This document shows, in pieces, positions 7,961 to 15,131 of a stretch of 19,477 nucleotides of DNA. Below the pieces are notes generated by a model. It had not been told where the DNA came from and ran no database searches. It saw nothing but the letters and a program-made list of their open reading frames with translations. Where the stretch lies: contig QAMX01000072.1 of assembly GCA_003149835.1 (NCBI GenBank), positions 1 through 19,477 on the forward strand, read 5' to 3'. This DNA is from Clostridiales bacterium (lineage in GTDB: Bacteria > Bacillota > Clostridia > Oscillospirales > QAMX01). Each line of letters begins with the position of its first letter. The stretch's first letter is position 1. Position numbers and translations under genes: made by a program.

Positions 7961-8160
7961 GGAGCGTTTCACGAAATCCCCAAAACGTTCCGTTTCGCCC
8001 GTGCGTGTGGTTGGAACGTTTCATGAAATCCGGAAACGTTCCGTTTGACCGTATGGGTGGCAGGAACGTTTCACAAAATCCAAAACGTTCCATTTTGCCC
8101 GTGGGCGGGTGATTGAAACGTCACACAGAATCCAGAAACGTTCCGTTCTACCCGTAGGGG
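7961..8160. repeat. Four tandem palindromic units, period about 51 bp
   Basis: Units begin near 7961, 8013, 8063 and 8114. The best copy has perfect 10-bp arms ggaacgtttc (8013-8022) and gaaacgttcc (8033-8042) around a 10-base loop; the others keep most of the pairing with substitutions. Similarity runs through the whole unit, including the trailing g-c-c-c-g-t-n-n-g-g-g stretch, so this is a tandem repeat rather than a scattered motif. The last unit merges into the hairpin at 8158-8179. Function unknown; it could be a REP/ERIC-like element array, a protein-binding array or an mRNA structure. Confidence 0.8.
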
Positions 8161-8333
8161 CGCACCTGTGTGTGCGCCCGCCCCCGCCGCCGCGCAGAAC
8201 CCTTTCCACGGGCGTCTGCCGTGTGTAAGTCTGCCGGGGAGCGCCTGTGCAAAAGATTTTTTCCGTTTTTGTCAGTTTTTGGCATATAACAGCCTGTTTT
8301 TCCAATGATATGTCGTTTTGGGCAGACTTACAT

Positions 8334-8362
8334 TTGCGTTTTAGCTCTAAACGCGTTATAAT
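8334..8362 (+). promoter_or_regulatory. Predicted promoter of the LysM-CAP gene
   Basis: TTGCGT (8334-8339) and a perfect TATAAT (8357-8362) are 17 bp apart. The right arm of a 12-bp inverted repeat (8321-8332) abuts the -35 element and could be an operator half-site. Confidence 0.8.
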
Positions 8363-8410
8363 GCTGTTGTCTAAACGAGAGGAACAAGTAGCCAATACAG
8401 GAGGTTCGCT

Positions 8411-9010
8411 ATGAAAAAATGGATGACAGGCATGATGACAATCCTTTTGCTGGCCGCCCTGGCGCTGCCGGTTTCCGCGGCGTCCCACACAGTCGTAAAA
8501 GGCGACAGTATGTGGAAGATCGCCGTCAAATATCAGATCGGCGTCAGCGAAATCATTGAGGCGAATCCGCAGATTGCGGATCCGAACCTCATTTATCCCG
8601 GGCAGGTTCTGACGGTTCCGGAGCTCGACGGCGGCGTCACCGCCTTTGAGAGCGAGGTCGTGCGGCTGGTCAACGAAATCCGCGTACAATACGGCTTAAA
8701 GCCGCTGACCGAAAACTGGGAGCTTTCCCGCGTGGCCCGCTACAAATCGCAGGACATGGCGGACAACGGATATTTTTCCCACACCAGCCCGACCTACGGC
8801 AGTCCGTTCCAGATGATGAAGGCCTTTGGCCTCTCCTACCGCGCCGCCGGAGAAAACATCGCTTATGGGCAGAGAAGCCCGCAGGCGGTCGTCGACGCAT
8901 GGATGAATTCCAGCGGTCACCGCGCCAATATTCTCAACGCCTCTTATACCCAGATCGGCGTAGGGTACGTCGCAGACGGCCGCTACTGGACGCAGATGTT
9001 TATCGGCTGA
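8411..9010 (+). CDS. Secreted LysM and CAP (SCP/PR-1) domain protein
   Basis: This 199-residue protein is predicted to be exported and held on the cell wall. It has a Sec signal peptide (about 1-24, ending PVSAA), one LysM peptidoglycan-binding domain (about 25-69: HTVVKGDSMWKIAVKY, IYPGQVLTVP), and a bacterial CAP domain (about 80-199) with VRLVNEIRVQYGLKPL, the His-containing GYFSHTSP, AGENIAYG, SGHRANILN and GVGYVADGRYWTQMF. It resembles the Bacillus YkwD/SafA-like spore or wall proteins, whose biochemical activity is not settled. Ribosome site AGGAGG (8400-8405) lies just before ATG 8411. It is a single-gene unit with its own promoter and terminator. Confidence 0.92.
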   Translation: MKKWMTGMMTILLLAALALPVSAASHTVVKGDSMWKIAVKYQIGVSEIIEANPQIADPNLIYPGQVLTVPELDGGVTAFESEVVRLVNEIRVQYGLKPLTENWELSRVARYKSQDMADNGYFSHTSPTYGSPFQMMKAFGLSYRAAGENIAYGQRSPQAVVDAWMNSSGHRANILNASYTQIGVGYVADGRYWTQMFIG

Positions 9011-9027
9011 GCCGCTCTGCCGCCGCA

Positions 9028-9060
9028 AAACCGCCGCCCCGCCGGGGCGGCGGTTTCTTT
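9028..9060 (+). terminator. Intrinsic terminator after the LysM-CAP gene
   Basis: A perfect 13-bp stem (9028-9040 with 9044-9056) with a 3-base loop runs into a T-rich end (tttcttt). The A-rich left flank would make it partly bidirectional. Confidence 0.9.
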
Positions 9061-9110
9061 GCAGCGCGCCGGGCGAACCGGGAGCGCTGCAAATTTTATC
9101 GGCCAACGGC

Positions 9111-9139
9111 TTGCCTTGACGGGAAAATTGTGGTATAAT
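9111..9139 (+). promoter_or_regulatory. Predicted promoter of the nik-lar operon
   Basis: TTGCCT (9111-9116) and a perfect TATAAT (9134-9139) are 17 bp apart. A TTGACG at 9116-9121 looks better as a hexamer but is only 12 bp from the -10. Transcription would start near 9146, giving a leader of about 200 bases before the first gene. Confidence 0.75.
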
Positions 9140-9145
9140 CAAAAC

Positions 9146-9346
9146 AAGTCGTTTCATGTAGAAGCGATTTGTTCTCAGAAGAGAACCCGGCTCCGCCACA
9201 GCAGAATATCGCTGGATCGTGTTGATGAACGCACAAACGGATTGGAGAACCGCCGAAGCGGCTCTTTGGATCCGTTTTGTTTTTTACTGGGCGGAGGTCT
9301 ATTTTGGGCATATAGCCAATCAAACAAAAGAAATGGGGACTTTTCT
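9146..9346 (+). promoter_or_regulatory. Structured 5' leader with internal terminator: candidate riboswitch/attenuator
   Basis: The 200-base leader contains ordered pairings: agcgat (9163-9168) with atcgct (9208-9213) encloses the hairpin gttctc-agaa-gagaac (9171-9186). An intrinsic terminator (9233-9285) follows. A second copy of gagaac (9245-9250) lies inside the left arm of that terminator, so gttctc (9171-9176) could pair either locally or with the terminator arm, as expected for an antiterminator switch. It matches no riboswitch or T-box consensus that I can recognise. The operon content suggests Ni or NPN sensing, but this is inference. Confidence 0.5.
9233..9285 (+). terminator. Leader terminator upstream of nikA-like gene
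   Basis: The outer stem 9233-9242 with 9270-9280 pairs 10 bp with one bulged T. An inner GC stem (9250-9253 with 9258-9261, extended by gag/ctc) closes it, and six T residues follow (9280-9285). It stands about 60 bases before the start codon, in the transcript rather than at a gene end. Confidence 0.75.
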
Positions 9347-10954
9347 GTGAAAAAACGCGTATTTTCTTTTCTGACAGCGCTTTTGACGCTGGCCGGTCTG
9401 CTGGCCGGCTGCGGCGGCGACGGCGGCCGGCCTGCGGGCGATCCGGCGCTGAAAAGCGAAGTGGTGATTTCGATATCCAGCGAGCCGACCTCGCTCGACC
9501 CCTGCAAGGGCTGGGGACACGGCACGACGCCGCTGGTGCAGAGCACGCTGATCGAATACAGGCAGGACATGAGCTTTGCAAACGACCTCGCCACCGGCTA
9601 TACCCTCTCGCCCGACGGCCTGAAATGGACGTTTACGCTTCGAGACGACGTTTCCTTTACCGACGGCGAGCCGCTGACCGCCTCCGACGTCGTCTTTACC
9701 TTTGAAACCGCGAAGACGAGCCAGACCTCGCTCGACCTGACGTTTATGGAGCGCGTCGAGGCGGTCGGGGATACGACCGTCGTCTTTACCCTGACCAAGC
9801 CGACCTCGTCGTTTCTCAATACCGTCGCCACGGTGGGCATTGTGCCGGAGCACGCCTACGGCGAAAATTACGGCGTCGCGCCCATCGGCTCCGGCCCGTT
9901 CAAATTTGTGCAGTGGAACCCGCAGGAGCAGCTGATTCTCGCGGCCAACGAGGCGTATTACGGCGCGGTTCCGGCCATGAAAAAGGTCACGATCGTCTTT
10001 ATGGACGAGGACGCGGCTTTGGCCGCCGTCCGCGCCGGACAGGTCGATATCGCCCTGACCGCCGCTACGCTGGCGACGGCGCAGATCGACGGCTATACCG
10101 TTCGGGCGGTCAGCTCGGTGGACAACCGCGGTCTGACACTGCCCGTCCTGCCGGACGAAGGGAAGCAAACCGAAAGCGGCTATCCGATCGGCAACGACGT
10201 CACCGCCTGTATCGAGATCCGCAAGGCGCTCGCCTACGGGATCGACCGCTCGCTCATCGCGCAAAACGTGCTGAACGGCTTTGCAGACCCGTGCTATTCC
10301 GAAAACGACGGCATGCCGTGGAACAATCCCGCAGTCAAAATCGCTACCGACGTTGACTACGCGAAACGGCTTCTCGCGGAAGCCGGCTGGCGGGACGCCG
10401 ACGGGGACGGCATTGTCGAGAAGGACGGCGTCAAAGCCGAATTCACCTGCCTCTACGGCAGCGGAGATTCCGTCCGGCAGGCCGTGGCGCTGGCCGCCGC
10501 CGAGCAGGCCAAGCAGCTCGGCATCCGCATCGTCGTCGAGGGGACGAGCTGGGACGACATCTCCAAGCGCATGTTCTCCGACGCGGTGCTGATGGGCTGG
10601 GGCTCGTCGAACCCGTATGAAAGCTACTGCCTGTACCACAGCAGCTACGCGCTGCGCGACGACTATTATAACCCCGAGGGCTTTACAAGCGCGGCCGCCG
10701 ACCGCTATCTCGAAGCGGCCATGGAGGCGCTGACCGTGGAGGAGGCGTATGAAAACTGGCGCCTCGCGCAGTGGGACGGCGAAACGGGCACGTCGATGCG
10801 GGGCGAATGCCCGTGGGTCTGGCTGATCAATATGCAGCATCTCTATTATGTGCGCGACGGCCTTGATATCGGCGACCAGCAACTTCACGCGCACGGCGCT
10901 TCAATGCCGCTGCTGCAAAATTTGAAGGACTGGAAATGGAATTCCGCGGAATAA
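9347..10954 (+). CDS. SBP_bac_5-family lipoprotein, probable nickel(-chelate) binding protein of the nik-lar operon
   Basis: This 535-residue protein is the extracellular receptor of an Opp/Dpp/Nik-type importer. A lipoprotein signal (residues 1-22, lipobox LAGC with Cys22) anchors it to the membrane. The body carries the family 5 signature region GYTLSPDGLKWTFTLRDDVSFTDGEPLTASDVVFTFE and later IGSGPFKFVQW and EIRKALAYGIDRSLIA. GTG 9347 is chosen although the frame is open further upstream, because the lipoprotein signal starts there; the ribosome site (GGGGA, 9335-9339) is weak. Family members bind peptides, nickel or nickel chelates and sequence alone does not separate them. Nickel is preferred because larE, larB and larC are the last genes of the same operon. 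Confidence 0.82.
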   Translation: MKKRVFSFLTALLTLAGLLAGCGGDGGRPAGDPALKSEVVISISSEPTSLDPCKGWGHGTTPLVQSTLIEYRQDMSFANDLATGYTLSPDGLKWTFTLRDDVSFTDGEPLTASDVVFTFETAKTSQTSLDLTFMERVEAVGDTTVVFTLTKPTSSFLNTVATVGIVPEHAYGENYGVAPIGSGPFKFVQWNPQEQLILAANEAYYGAVPAMKKVTIVFMDEDAALAAVRAGQVDIALTAATLATAQIDGYTVRAVSSVDNRGLTLPVLPDEGKQTESGYPIGNDVTACIEIRKALAYGIDRSLIAQNVLNGFADPCYSENDGMPWNNPAVKIATDVDYAKRLLAEAGWRDADGDGIVEKDGVKAEFTCLYGSGDSVRQAVALAAAEQAKQLGIRIVVEGTSWDDISKRMFSDAVLMGWGSSNPYESYCLYHSSYALRDDYYNPEGFTSAAADRYLEAAMEALTVEEAYENWRLAQWDGETGTSMRGECPWVWLINMQHLYYVRDGLDIGDQQLHAHGASMPLLQNLKDWKWNSAE

Positions 10955-10979
10955 AGGCCGGATTGCGAGGAGGAAAACT

Positions 10980-11972
10980 GTGAAAGGCACCCTGCTCCGG
11001 CTTGGCCGGACGTTTTTGACCTATGGGTTTCGGACCCTGCTGCTGCTGTTTGCGGTCAGCGTGATCGCCTTTGCGCTCGTCGAGCTCTCGCCGGTGGACC
11101 CCGTACAGCAGTATATTCTGGGCGCGGGCGGCGTCTCGCAGGAGCAGCGCGCCGAGCTGGAAGCGTACTGGGGCGTCGGTGACCCGCCTGTGGAGCGGTA
11201 TTTTAACTGGCTCGGCGCGCTGCTGCACGGGGACTTCGGAACGTCTCTGCTCTACCGGCGGCCGGTGCTCGACGTGATCGGCGAGCGCTTCGGAAATTCG
11301 CTGGCGCTGATGATGTGCGCGTGGGTGCTTTCCGGCATAGTCGGCTTCGGGTTGGGCTGTGTGATGGGAATGCGGCGCGACCGGCTGGCGGACCGCGCGA
11401 TCAAAAAGGTCTGCTACCTTTTCAGCAGCCTCCCGACCTTTTGGCTGGGGCTTTTGATGCTGCTGGTCTTTGCCGTTCAGCTGGGCTGGTTCCCGATCGG
11501 CTTTTCCTCGCCCATCGGCATGCCGGCCGGCTCCGTCAGCGTCTGGCAGCGGCTCCATCACCTGATTCTGCCCGCCCTGACGCTGAGCCTGGCGTCCTTT
11601 GCGCAGATCGCGCTCCACACCCGCCAGAAGCTCATAGACGTCATGGAGAGCGAATACGTTCTCTTTGCGCGCGCGCGCGGCGAGGGGAGCTGGACGATTT
11701 TGCGCCGGCACGGCCTGCGAAACATTCTGCTGCCCGCGATGACGCTGCAATTCGGCTCCTTTGCCGAGCTGTTCGGCGGCTCGGTCATGGCGGAAACCGT
11801 CTTTTCCTATCCGGGGCTCGGCTCTGCGGCCGCGGCGGCGGGGCTGAACTCCGACGTCCCGCTGCTGCTCGGCATCACGCTGTTCTCGACGCTGTTTGTC
11901 TGTACCGGAAACCTCGCCGCCAACCTTTTATACGGCGCCGTCGACCCCCGGATTCGGGAGGTGCGGCCGTGA
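10980..11972 (+). CDS. Nik/Opp-type ABC transporter permease, NikB-like
   Basis: First membrane subunit of the importer. The 330-residue protein starts with a hydrophobic span (about 15-37, LLLLFAVSVIAFALVELSPVDP), the DppB/NikB-type N-terminus, and contains the motif YFNWLGALLHGDFGTSL, which is strongly conserved in this family. The coupling loop YVLFARARGEGSWTILRRHGLRNILLPA and ETVFSYPGLG follow near the C-terminus. GTG 10980 follows AGGAGG by a normal distance, 25 bases after the binding-protein gene. Its last codon overlaps the NikC-like start (GTGA). Confidence 0.88.
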   Translation: MKGTLLRLGRTFLTYGFRTLLLLFAVSVIAFALVELSPVDPVQQYILGAGGVSQEQRAELEAYWGVGDPPVERYFNWLGALLHGDFGTSLLYRRPVLDVIGERFGNSLALMMCAWVLSGIVGFGLGCVMGMRRDRLADRAIKKVCYLFSSLPTFWLGLLMLLVFAVQLGWFPIGFSSPIGMPAGSVSVWQRLHHLILPALTLSLASFAQIALHTRQKLIDVMESEYVLFARARGEGSWTILRRHGLRNILLPAMTLQFGSFAELFGGSVMAETVFSYPGLGSAAAAAGLNSDVPLLLGITLFSTLFVCTGNLAANLLYGAVDPRIREVRP

Positions 11973-12796
11973 AAAAACGATGGAACCGGCGCACCAGACT
12001 GCTCGCGCTGACCGTTTTGCTCGCGCTGATTGTGGCCGCCGCCTTTGCCGCGGGTCTGCTGATTTCCGACGAAGCGGTCGCGCCGGATTTTGAAAATACA
12101 AAGCTGCCGCCGTCGTGGGAGCACCCGTTCGGCACCGACTGGCTCGGCCGCGACCTGCTGCTGAGAACGCTCAAAGGCCTTTCGACGAGCCTGACCGTCG
12201 GCGTCGCCGCCTCGGCGGTCAGCGCCGTCGCCGCCGTGCTCATCGGCATCGCCGCGGCGGCGGGCTCGAAATGGCTGGACGGATTCATCACATGGCTCAT
12301 CGATCTGGTGATGAGCGTCCCGCACACCGTGCTGATTATCCTCGTCTCCTTCGCCTGCGGCCGCGGCCTCAAAGGGCTGCTTGTCGGCATCGCCGTGACG
12401 CACTGGACGAGCCTCGCGCGCTTAATTCGCGCCGAGGTTTTTCAGCTCCGCAGTCAGCAGTATATCGCGGTATCGCGCCGGCTCGGAAAGACGGGCAGCT
12501 GGATCCTCACCCATCATCTGCTGCCGCACCTGCTGCCGCAGTTTCTGGTCGGGCTGATCCTCATGCTTCCCCACGCGATTCTGCACGAGGCGTCGATTTC
12601 CTTTCTGGGCTACGGCCTGCCGCCGGAGCAGCCCGCGATCGGGATCATTCTCTCCGAGAGCATGAAATACCTCTCGGCCGGCATATGGTGGCCGGCGGTA
12701 TTCCCAGGGCTGGTGCTGCTGCTCGTCGTTCTGCTGGTCGACCGCCTGGGCGACAATCTCAAAGCGCTGCTCGACCCGTACAGCGCGCAGGAATAG
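11969..12796 (+). CDS. Nik/Opp-type ABC transporter permease, NikC-like
   Basis: Second membrane subunit of the importer, 275 residues. It has the N-terminal span LLALTVLLALIVAAAFAAGLL, the family signature HPFGTDWLGRDLLLRTLKG, the coupling loop YIAVSRRLGKTGSWILTHHLLPHLLPQFLV, and HEASISFLGYGLPPEQPAIGIILSE, all typical of DppC/NikC. The start is the GTG overlapping the NikB-like stop by 4 bases, with GGGAG (11956-11960) 8 bases before. Its frame is open far upstream, inside nikB, but those residues are out-of-frame NikB sequence. The short loop composition fits the smaller nickel-type permeases, but this is not decisive. Confidence 0.88.
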   Translation: MKKRWNRRTRLLALTVLLALIVAAAFAAGLLISDEAVAPDFENTKLPPSWEHPFGTDWLGRDLLLRTLKGLSTSLTVGVAASAVSAVAAVLIGIAAAAGSKWLDGFITWLIDLVMSVPHTVLIILVSFACGRGLKGLLVGIAVTHWTSLARLIRAEVFQLRSQQYIAVSRRLGKTGSWILTHHLLPHLLPQFLVGLILMLPHAILHEASISFLGYGLPPEQPAIGIILSESMKYLSAGIWWPAVFPGLVLLLVVLLVDRLGDNLKALLDPYSAQE

Positions 12797-12809
12797 GAGG
12801 CGGGAGCAT

Positions 12810-13745
12810 ATGATTCAGCAGAAAGAACCGGTTTTGGAGATTTCCGACCTGTCCGTGCGCTTCCGCATGTACGACCGGGGCTTTGAGCAGACGGATTTGA
12901 AGGTCGTCTCCGGCCTCAGCCTGACGGCATACCGGGGCGAGGTGCTGGCGGTAGCCGGTTCGTCCGGCTCCGGGAAAAGCCTGCTGGCGAGCGCGATTCT
13001 CGGCATTCTGCCGCGCAATGCCGCGCTCGGCGGGCAAATTGCCTACCGGGGCGAGGTTTTGACGCCGGAGCGGCAGCGCCGCCTCCGCGGCGGCGAGATC
13101 GCGCTGGTTCCCCAGTCCGTCGCCTTTCTCGACCCGCTGATGCGCGTCGGGCGGCAGGCCGACGGGCACCGCCGCCCCGCGCCGTCCGAAACGCGCAGGC
13201 GGCTCTTCAAACGCTTCGGGCTGCCGGAGCAGACGGAGCGGCTCTATCCGTTTCAGCTTTCCGGCGGCATGGCGCGGCGCGTTCTGGTGTCCACGGCGCT
13301 GATTCAGGGCGCGGAACTGGTGATCGCCGACGAGCCGACGCCGGGCATGAGCCTGGATCAGGCTCTGGAAGCGCTGGCGCTGTTTCGCCAAATGGCCGAC
13401 GAAGGGCGCACCGTGCTGCTGATTACCCACGACATCGATTTGGCCGTCCACTTTGCCGACCGGATCACCGTGCTGTACGCGGGAACGGCGCTGGAAACCG
13501 CGCCGGCCGCGGCGTTCCGCGCCGGCGAGGCGGCGCTGGCGCACCCGTATACCAAGGCGCTGTGGCGGGCGCTGCCGCAGAACGGGTTTGAACCGCTGCC
13601 CGGCTTTCAGCCCTATGCGGGCGAGCTGCCGCCGGGCTGTCCGTTTGCGCCGCGCTGCCCGCTGAAAACGCCGGAATGCGAGGCGCGTCTGCCGGAAATG
13701 CGGCCGGTGCGCGGCGGAGAGGCGAGGTGTATCCATGCGACTTGA
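12810..13745 (+). CDS. Nik/Opp-type ABC transporter ATPase, NikD-like
   Basis: First of two ATPases driving the importer, 311 residues. Motifs: Walker A GSSGSGKS (50-57), Q-loop ALVPQSVAFLDPL, signature LSGGM (150-154), Walker B VIADEP (171-176) and switch His in LLITHDID (207). The C-terminal oligopeptide/dipeptide extension is present (HPYTKALWRALP, then GCPFAPRCP) with four Cys at 277, 283, 290 and 307. In related DppD/OppD proteins this cysteine set is known to hold an iron-sulfur cluster, so the same is likely here. AGGAGG precedes ATG 12810. The gene overlaps the next by 11 bases. Confidence 0.88.
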   Translation: MIQQKEPVLEISDLSVRFRMYDRGFEQTDLKVVSGLSLTAYRGEVLAVAGSSGSGKSLLASAILGILPRNAALGGQIAYRGEVLTPERQRRLRGGEIALVPQSVAFLDPLMRVGRQADGHRRPAPSETRRRLFKRFGLPEQTERLYPFQLSGGMARRVLVSTALIQGAELVIADEPTPGMSLDQALEALALFRQMADEGRTVLLITHDIDLAVHFADRITVLYAGTALETAPAAAFRAGEAALAHPYTKALWRALPQNGFEPLPGFQPYAGELPPGCPFAPRCPLKTPECEARLPEMRPVRGGEARCIHAT

Positions 13746-14376
13746 AGCAAAAAACGTCAGCTTCCGCTACGGCCGCTCGTCGCCGTGGATTCTGCGGGAT
13801 TTCGACTTTTCGGTCGAAACCGGCGAACGGGTGGGGCTGGTTGCGCCGAGCGGCTTTGGCAAAAGCACGCTGGCGCTGCTGCTGGCCGGCTATCTGAAAC
13901 CGAAGGCCGGCAGCGTTCTGCTGGACGGGACGGGCCTGCCGCGCCGGGGCGTCTGTCCGGTTCAGCTTGTGTATCAGCACCCTGAAAAGGCGATCAATCC
14001 GCGCTGGCGGCTGCGGCGCGTTCTCGAAGAGAGCGGCCGGCTAAATGGGGAGACGCTCGCCGCCTTCGGCATTGAGCCGGCGTGGCTGAGCCGTTTCCCG
14101 CGGGAGCTGTCAGGCGGGGAGTTGCAGCGCTTCTGCGTGGCGCGGGCGCTGATGAGCGGCGCGGATTTTTTGATCTGCGACGAAATCAGCACGATGCTCG
14201 ACGTCATCACCCAGGCGCAGATCTGGAATACCGTTCTCGCCGAGGCCGGGCGGAGGGAAATGGGCATGGTCATCATCACCCACAACCGCCACCTGGCGGC
14301 GCGCGTCTGCACGAGAATCTGCGATCTGGAAGCCAAGATTGAAAGCGCTGTCCCAAACGGCGCGAACGGAGCGTGA
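13735..14376 (+). CDS. Nik/Opp-type ABC transporter ATPase, NikE-like (short)
   Basis: Second ATPase of the importer. It is only 213 residues, against about 250-330 for most NikE/DppF proteins, and lacks the C-terminal peptide-transporter extension. The catalytic motifs are intact: Walker A APSGFGKST (37-45), where the usual SGSGKST is changed to SGFGKST; Q-loop Gln81; signature LSGGE (125-129); Walker B DFLICDE (144-150); switch His183. The missing extension is probably a natural short form, since the sequence ends cleanly into larE with a 4-base GTGA overlap. The overlap implies that transporter and cofactor enzymes are translated in step. Confidence 0.86.
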   Translation: MRLEAKNVSFRYGRSSPWILRDFDFSVETGERVGLVAPSGFGKSTLALLLAGYLKPKAGSVLLDGTGLPRRGVCPVQLVYQHPEKAINPRWRLRRVLEESGRLNGETLAAFGIEPAWLSRFPRELSGGELQRFCVARALMSGADFLICDEISTMLDVITQAQIWNTVLAEAGRREMGMVIITHNRHLAARVCTRICDLEAKIESAVPNGANGA

Positions 14377-15125
14377 ATACAGTGCAACTGCGCGATTTTT
14401 TCAGAGAGCATCCCCGCGCCGCGCTCGGGTTTTCCGGCGGCGTGGATTCCTCGTATCTGCTGTACGCCGCCGTGCGCTGCGGCGCGGACGTGCGCCCGTA
14501 TTTTATCAAAACCGCCTTTCAGCCGCAGTTTGAGCTCGACGACGCGCTGCGGCTGGCCGCTCAGCTCGGCGTTGAAGTCGCCGTCCTGCCGCTGGACATC
14601 CTGTCCGAGCCGGCTGTGACGGAAAATCCCGCCGACCGCTGTTATCACTGCAAGGCGCGCCTGTTCGGCGCCCTGCAAAAACAGGCGCTCGCCGACGGCT
14701 ATTCGCTGCTGCTCGACGGAACCAACGCCTCCGACGACGCCGGAGACCGCCCCGGCATGCGGGCGCTGCGCGAGCTGTCCGTGCGTTCGCCGCTGCGGGA
14801 GTGCGGCCTGACGAAAGCCGAGATCCGGCGGCTGTCAAAGGAAGCGGGGCTGTTTACATGGGACAAGCCGGCCTACGCCTGTCTCGCCACCCGTATCCCG
14901 TCGGGAACGGCGATCGACGCCGAAACGCTGCGGCGCGTCGAAGGCGCGGAAAACGCCCTCGGCGCTCTGGGCTTTGCGGATTTCCGCGTCCGCGTCTTTC
15001 ACGGCGCGGCGCGGATTCAGCTGCGCGAAGCGCAGCTGCCGCGGGCGGCCGCGGAACGGGAGAGCATTCTGAACGCCGTCAGGCCGTATTTCGATACGGT
15101 TTTGCTGGATTTGGCGGGGAGGTAA
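14373..15125 (+). CDS. larE: NPN cofactor biosynthesis sulfur transferase LarE
   Basis: LarE converts the two carboxylates of the pyridinium intermediate to thiocarboxylates in an ATP-dependent PP-loop reaction, the second step of nickel-pincer nucleotide synthesis. The 250-residue protein has the PP-loop SGGVDSS (21-27), NPADRCYHCK (85-94), DGTNASDDAGDRPGMRAL, PLRECGLTKAEIR, and DKPAYACLATRIPSG with Cys170, the position of the sacrificial Cys in Lactobacillus plantarum LarE. Cys90 and Cys93 are also present, so the three cysteines could hold a cluster as in cluster-dependent LarE. GTG 14373 overlaps the upstream stop; GTG 14382 is also possible because GGAG (14368-14371) is only one base from 14373. 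Confidence 0.92.
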   Translation: MNTVQLRDFFREHPRAALGFSGGVDSSYLLYAAVRCGADVRPYFIKTAFQPQFELDDALRLAAQLGVEVAVLPLDILSEPAVTENPADRCYHCKARLFGALQKQALADGYSLLLDGTNASDDAGDRPGMRALRELSVRSPLRECGLTKAEIRRLSKEAGLFTWDKPAYACLATRIPSGTAIDAETLRRVEGAENALGALGFADFRVRVFHGAARIQLREAQLPRAAAERESILNAVRPYFDTVLLDLAGR

Positions 15126-15131
15126 CGAACA

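Larger units (their letters stand above)
7852..8410. other. 559-bp intergenic region between potD and the LysM-CAP gene
   Basis: No credible gene is present. From left to right it holds the pot terminator, four tandem palindromic units (7961-8160), a GC hairpin with arms 8158-8165 and 8172-8179, an AT-richer stretch bounded by a 12-bp inverted repeat (8224-8235 and 8321-8332), and the promoter of the next gene. Confidence 0.8.
9011..9346. other. 336-bp intergenic region before the nik-lar operon
   Basis: It holds the terminator of the LysM-CAP gene, about 50 bases without a recognised signal (9061-9110), the promoter and the structured leader with its internal terminator. A GGAGG at about 9293-9297 is followed only by a 3-codon frame (TTG 9304 to TAG), not by the first gene; the real GTG start is at 9347. 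Confidence 0.75.

Noticed and set aside
7961..8160. CRISPR array
   Set aside because: Only four units, the supposed spacers resemble one another, the repeats have diverged and no cas gene is nearby.
9146..9346. T-box leader
   Set aside because: The conserved T-box sequence (GGTGG-n-ACCGCG type) is absent, and the operon has no amino-acid link.
9100..9346. NikR operator
   Set aside because: No GTATGA-spaced-TCATAC dyad could be found upstream of the importer.
9320..10894. 524-codon open frame on the - strand
   Set aside because: Antisense of the SBP gene, which has clear family 5 motifs and a lipobox.
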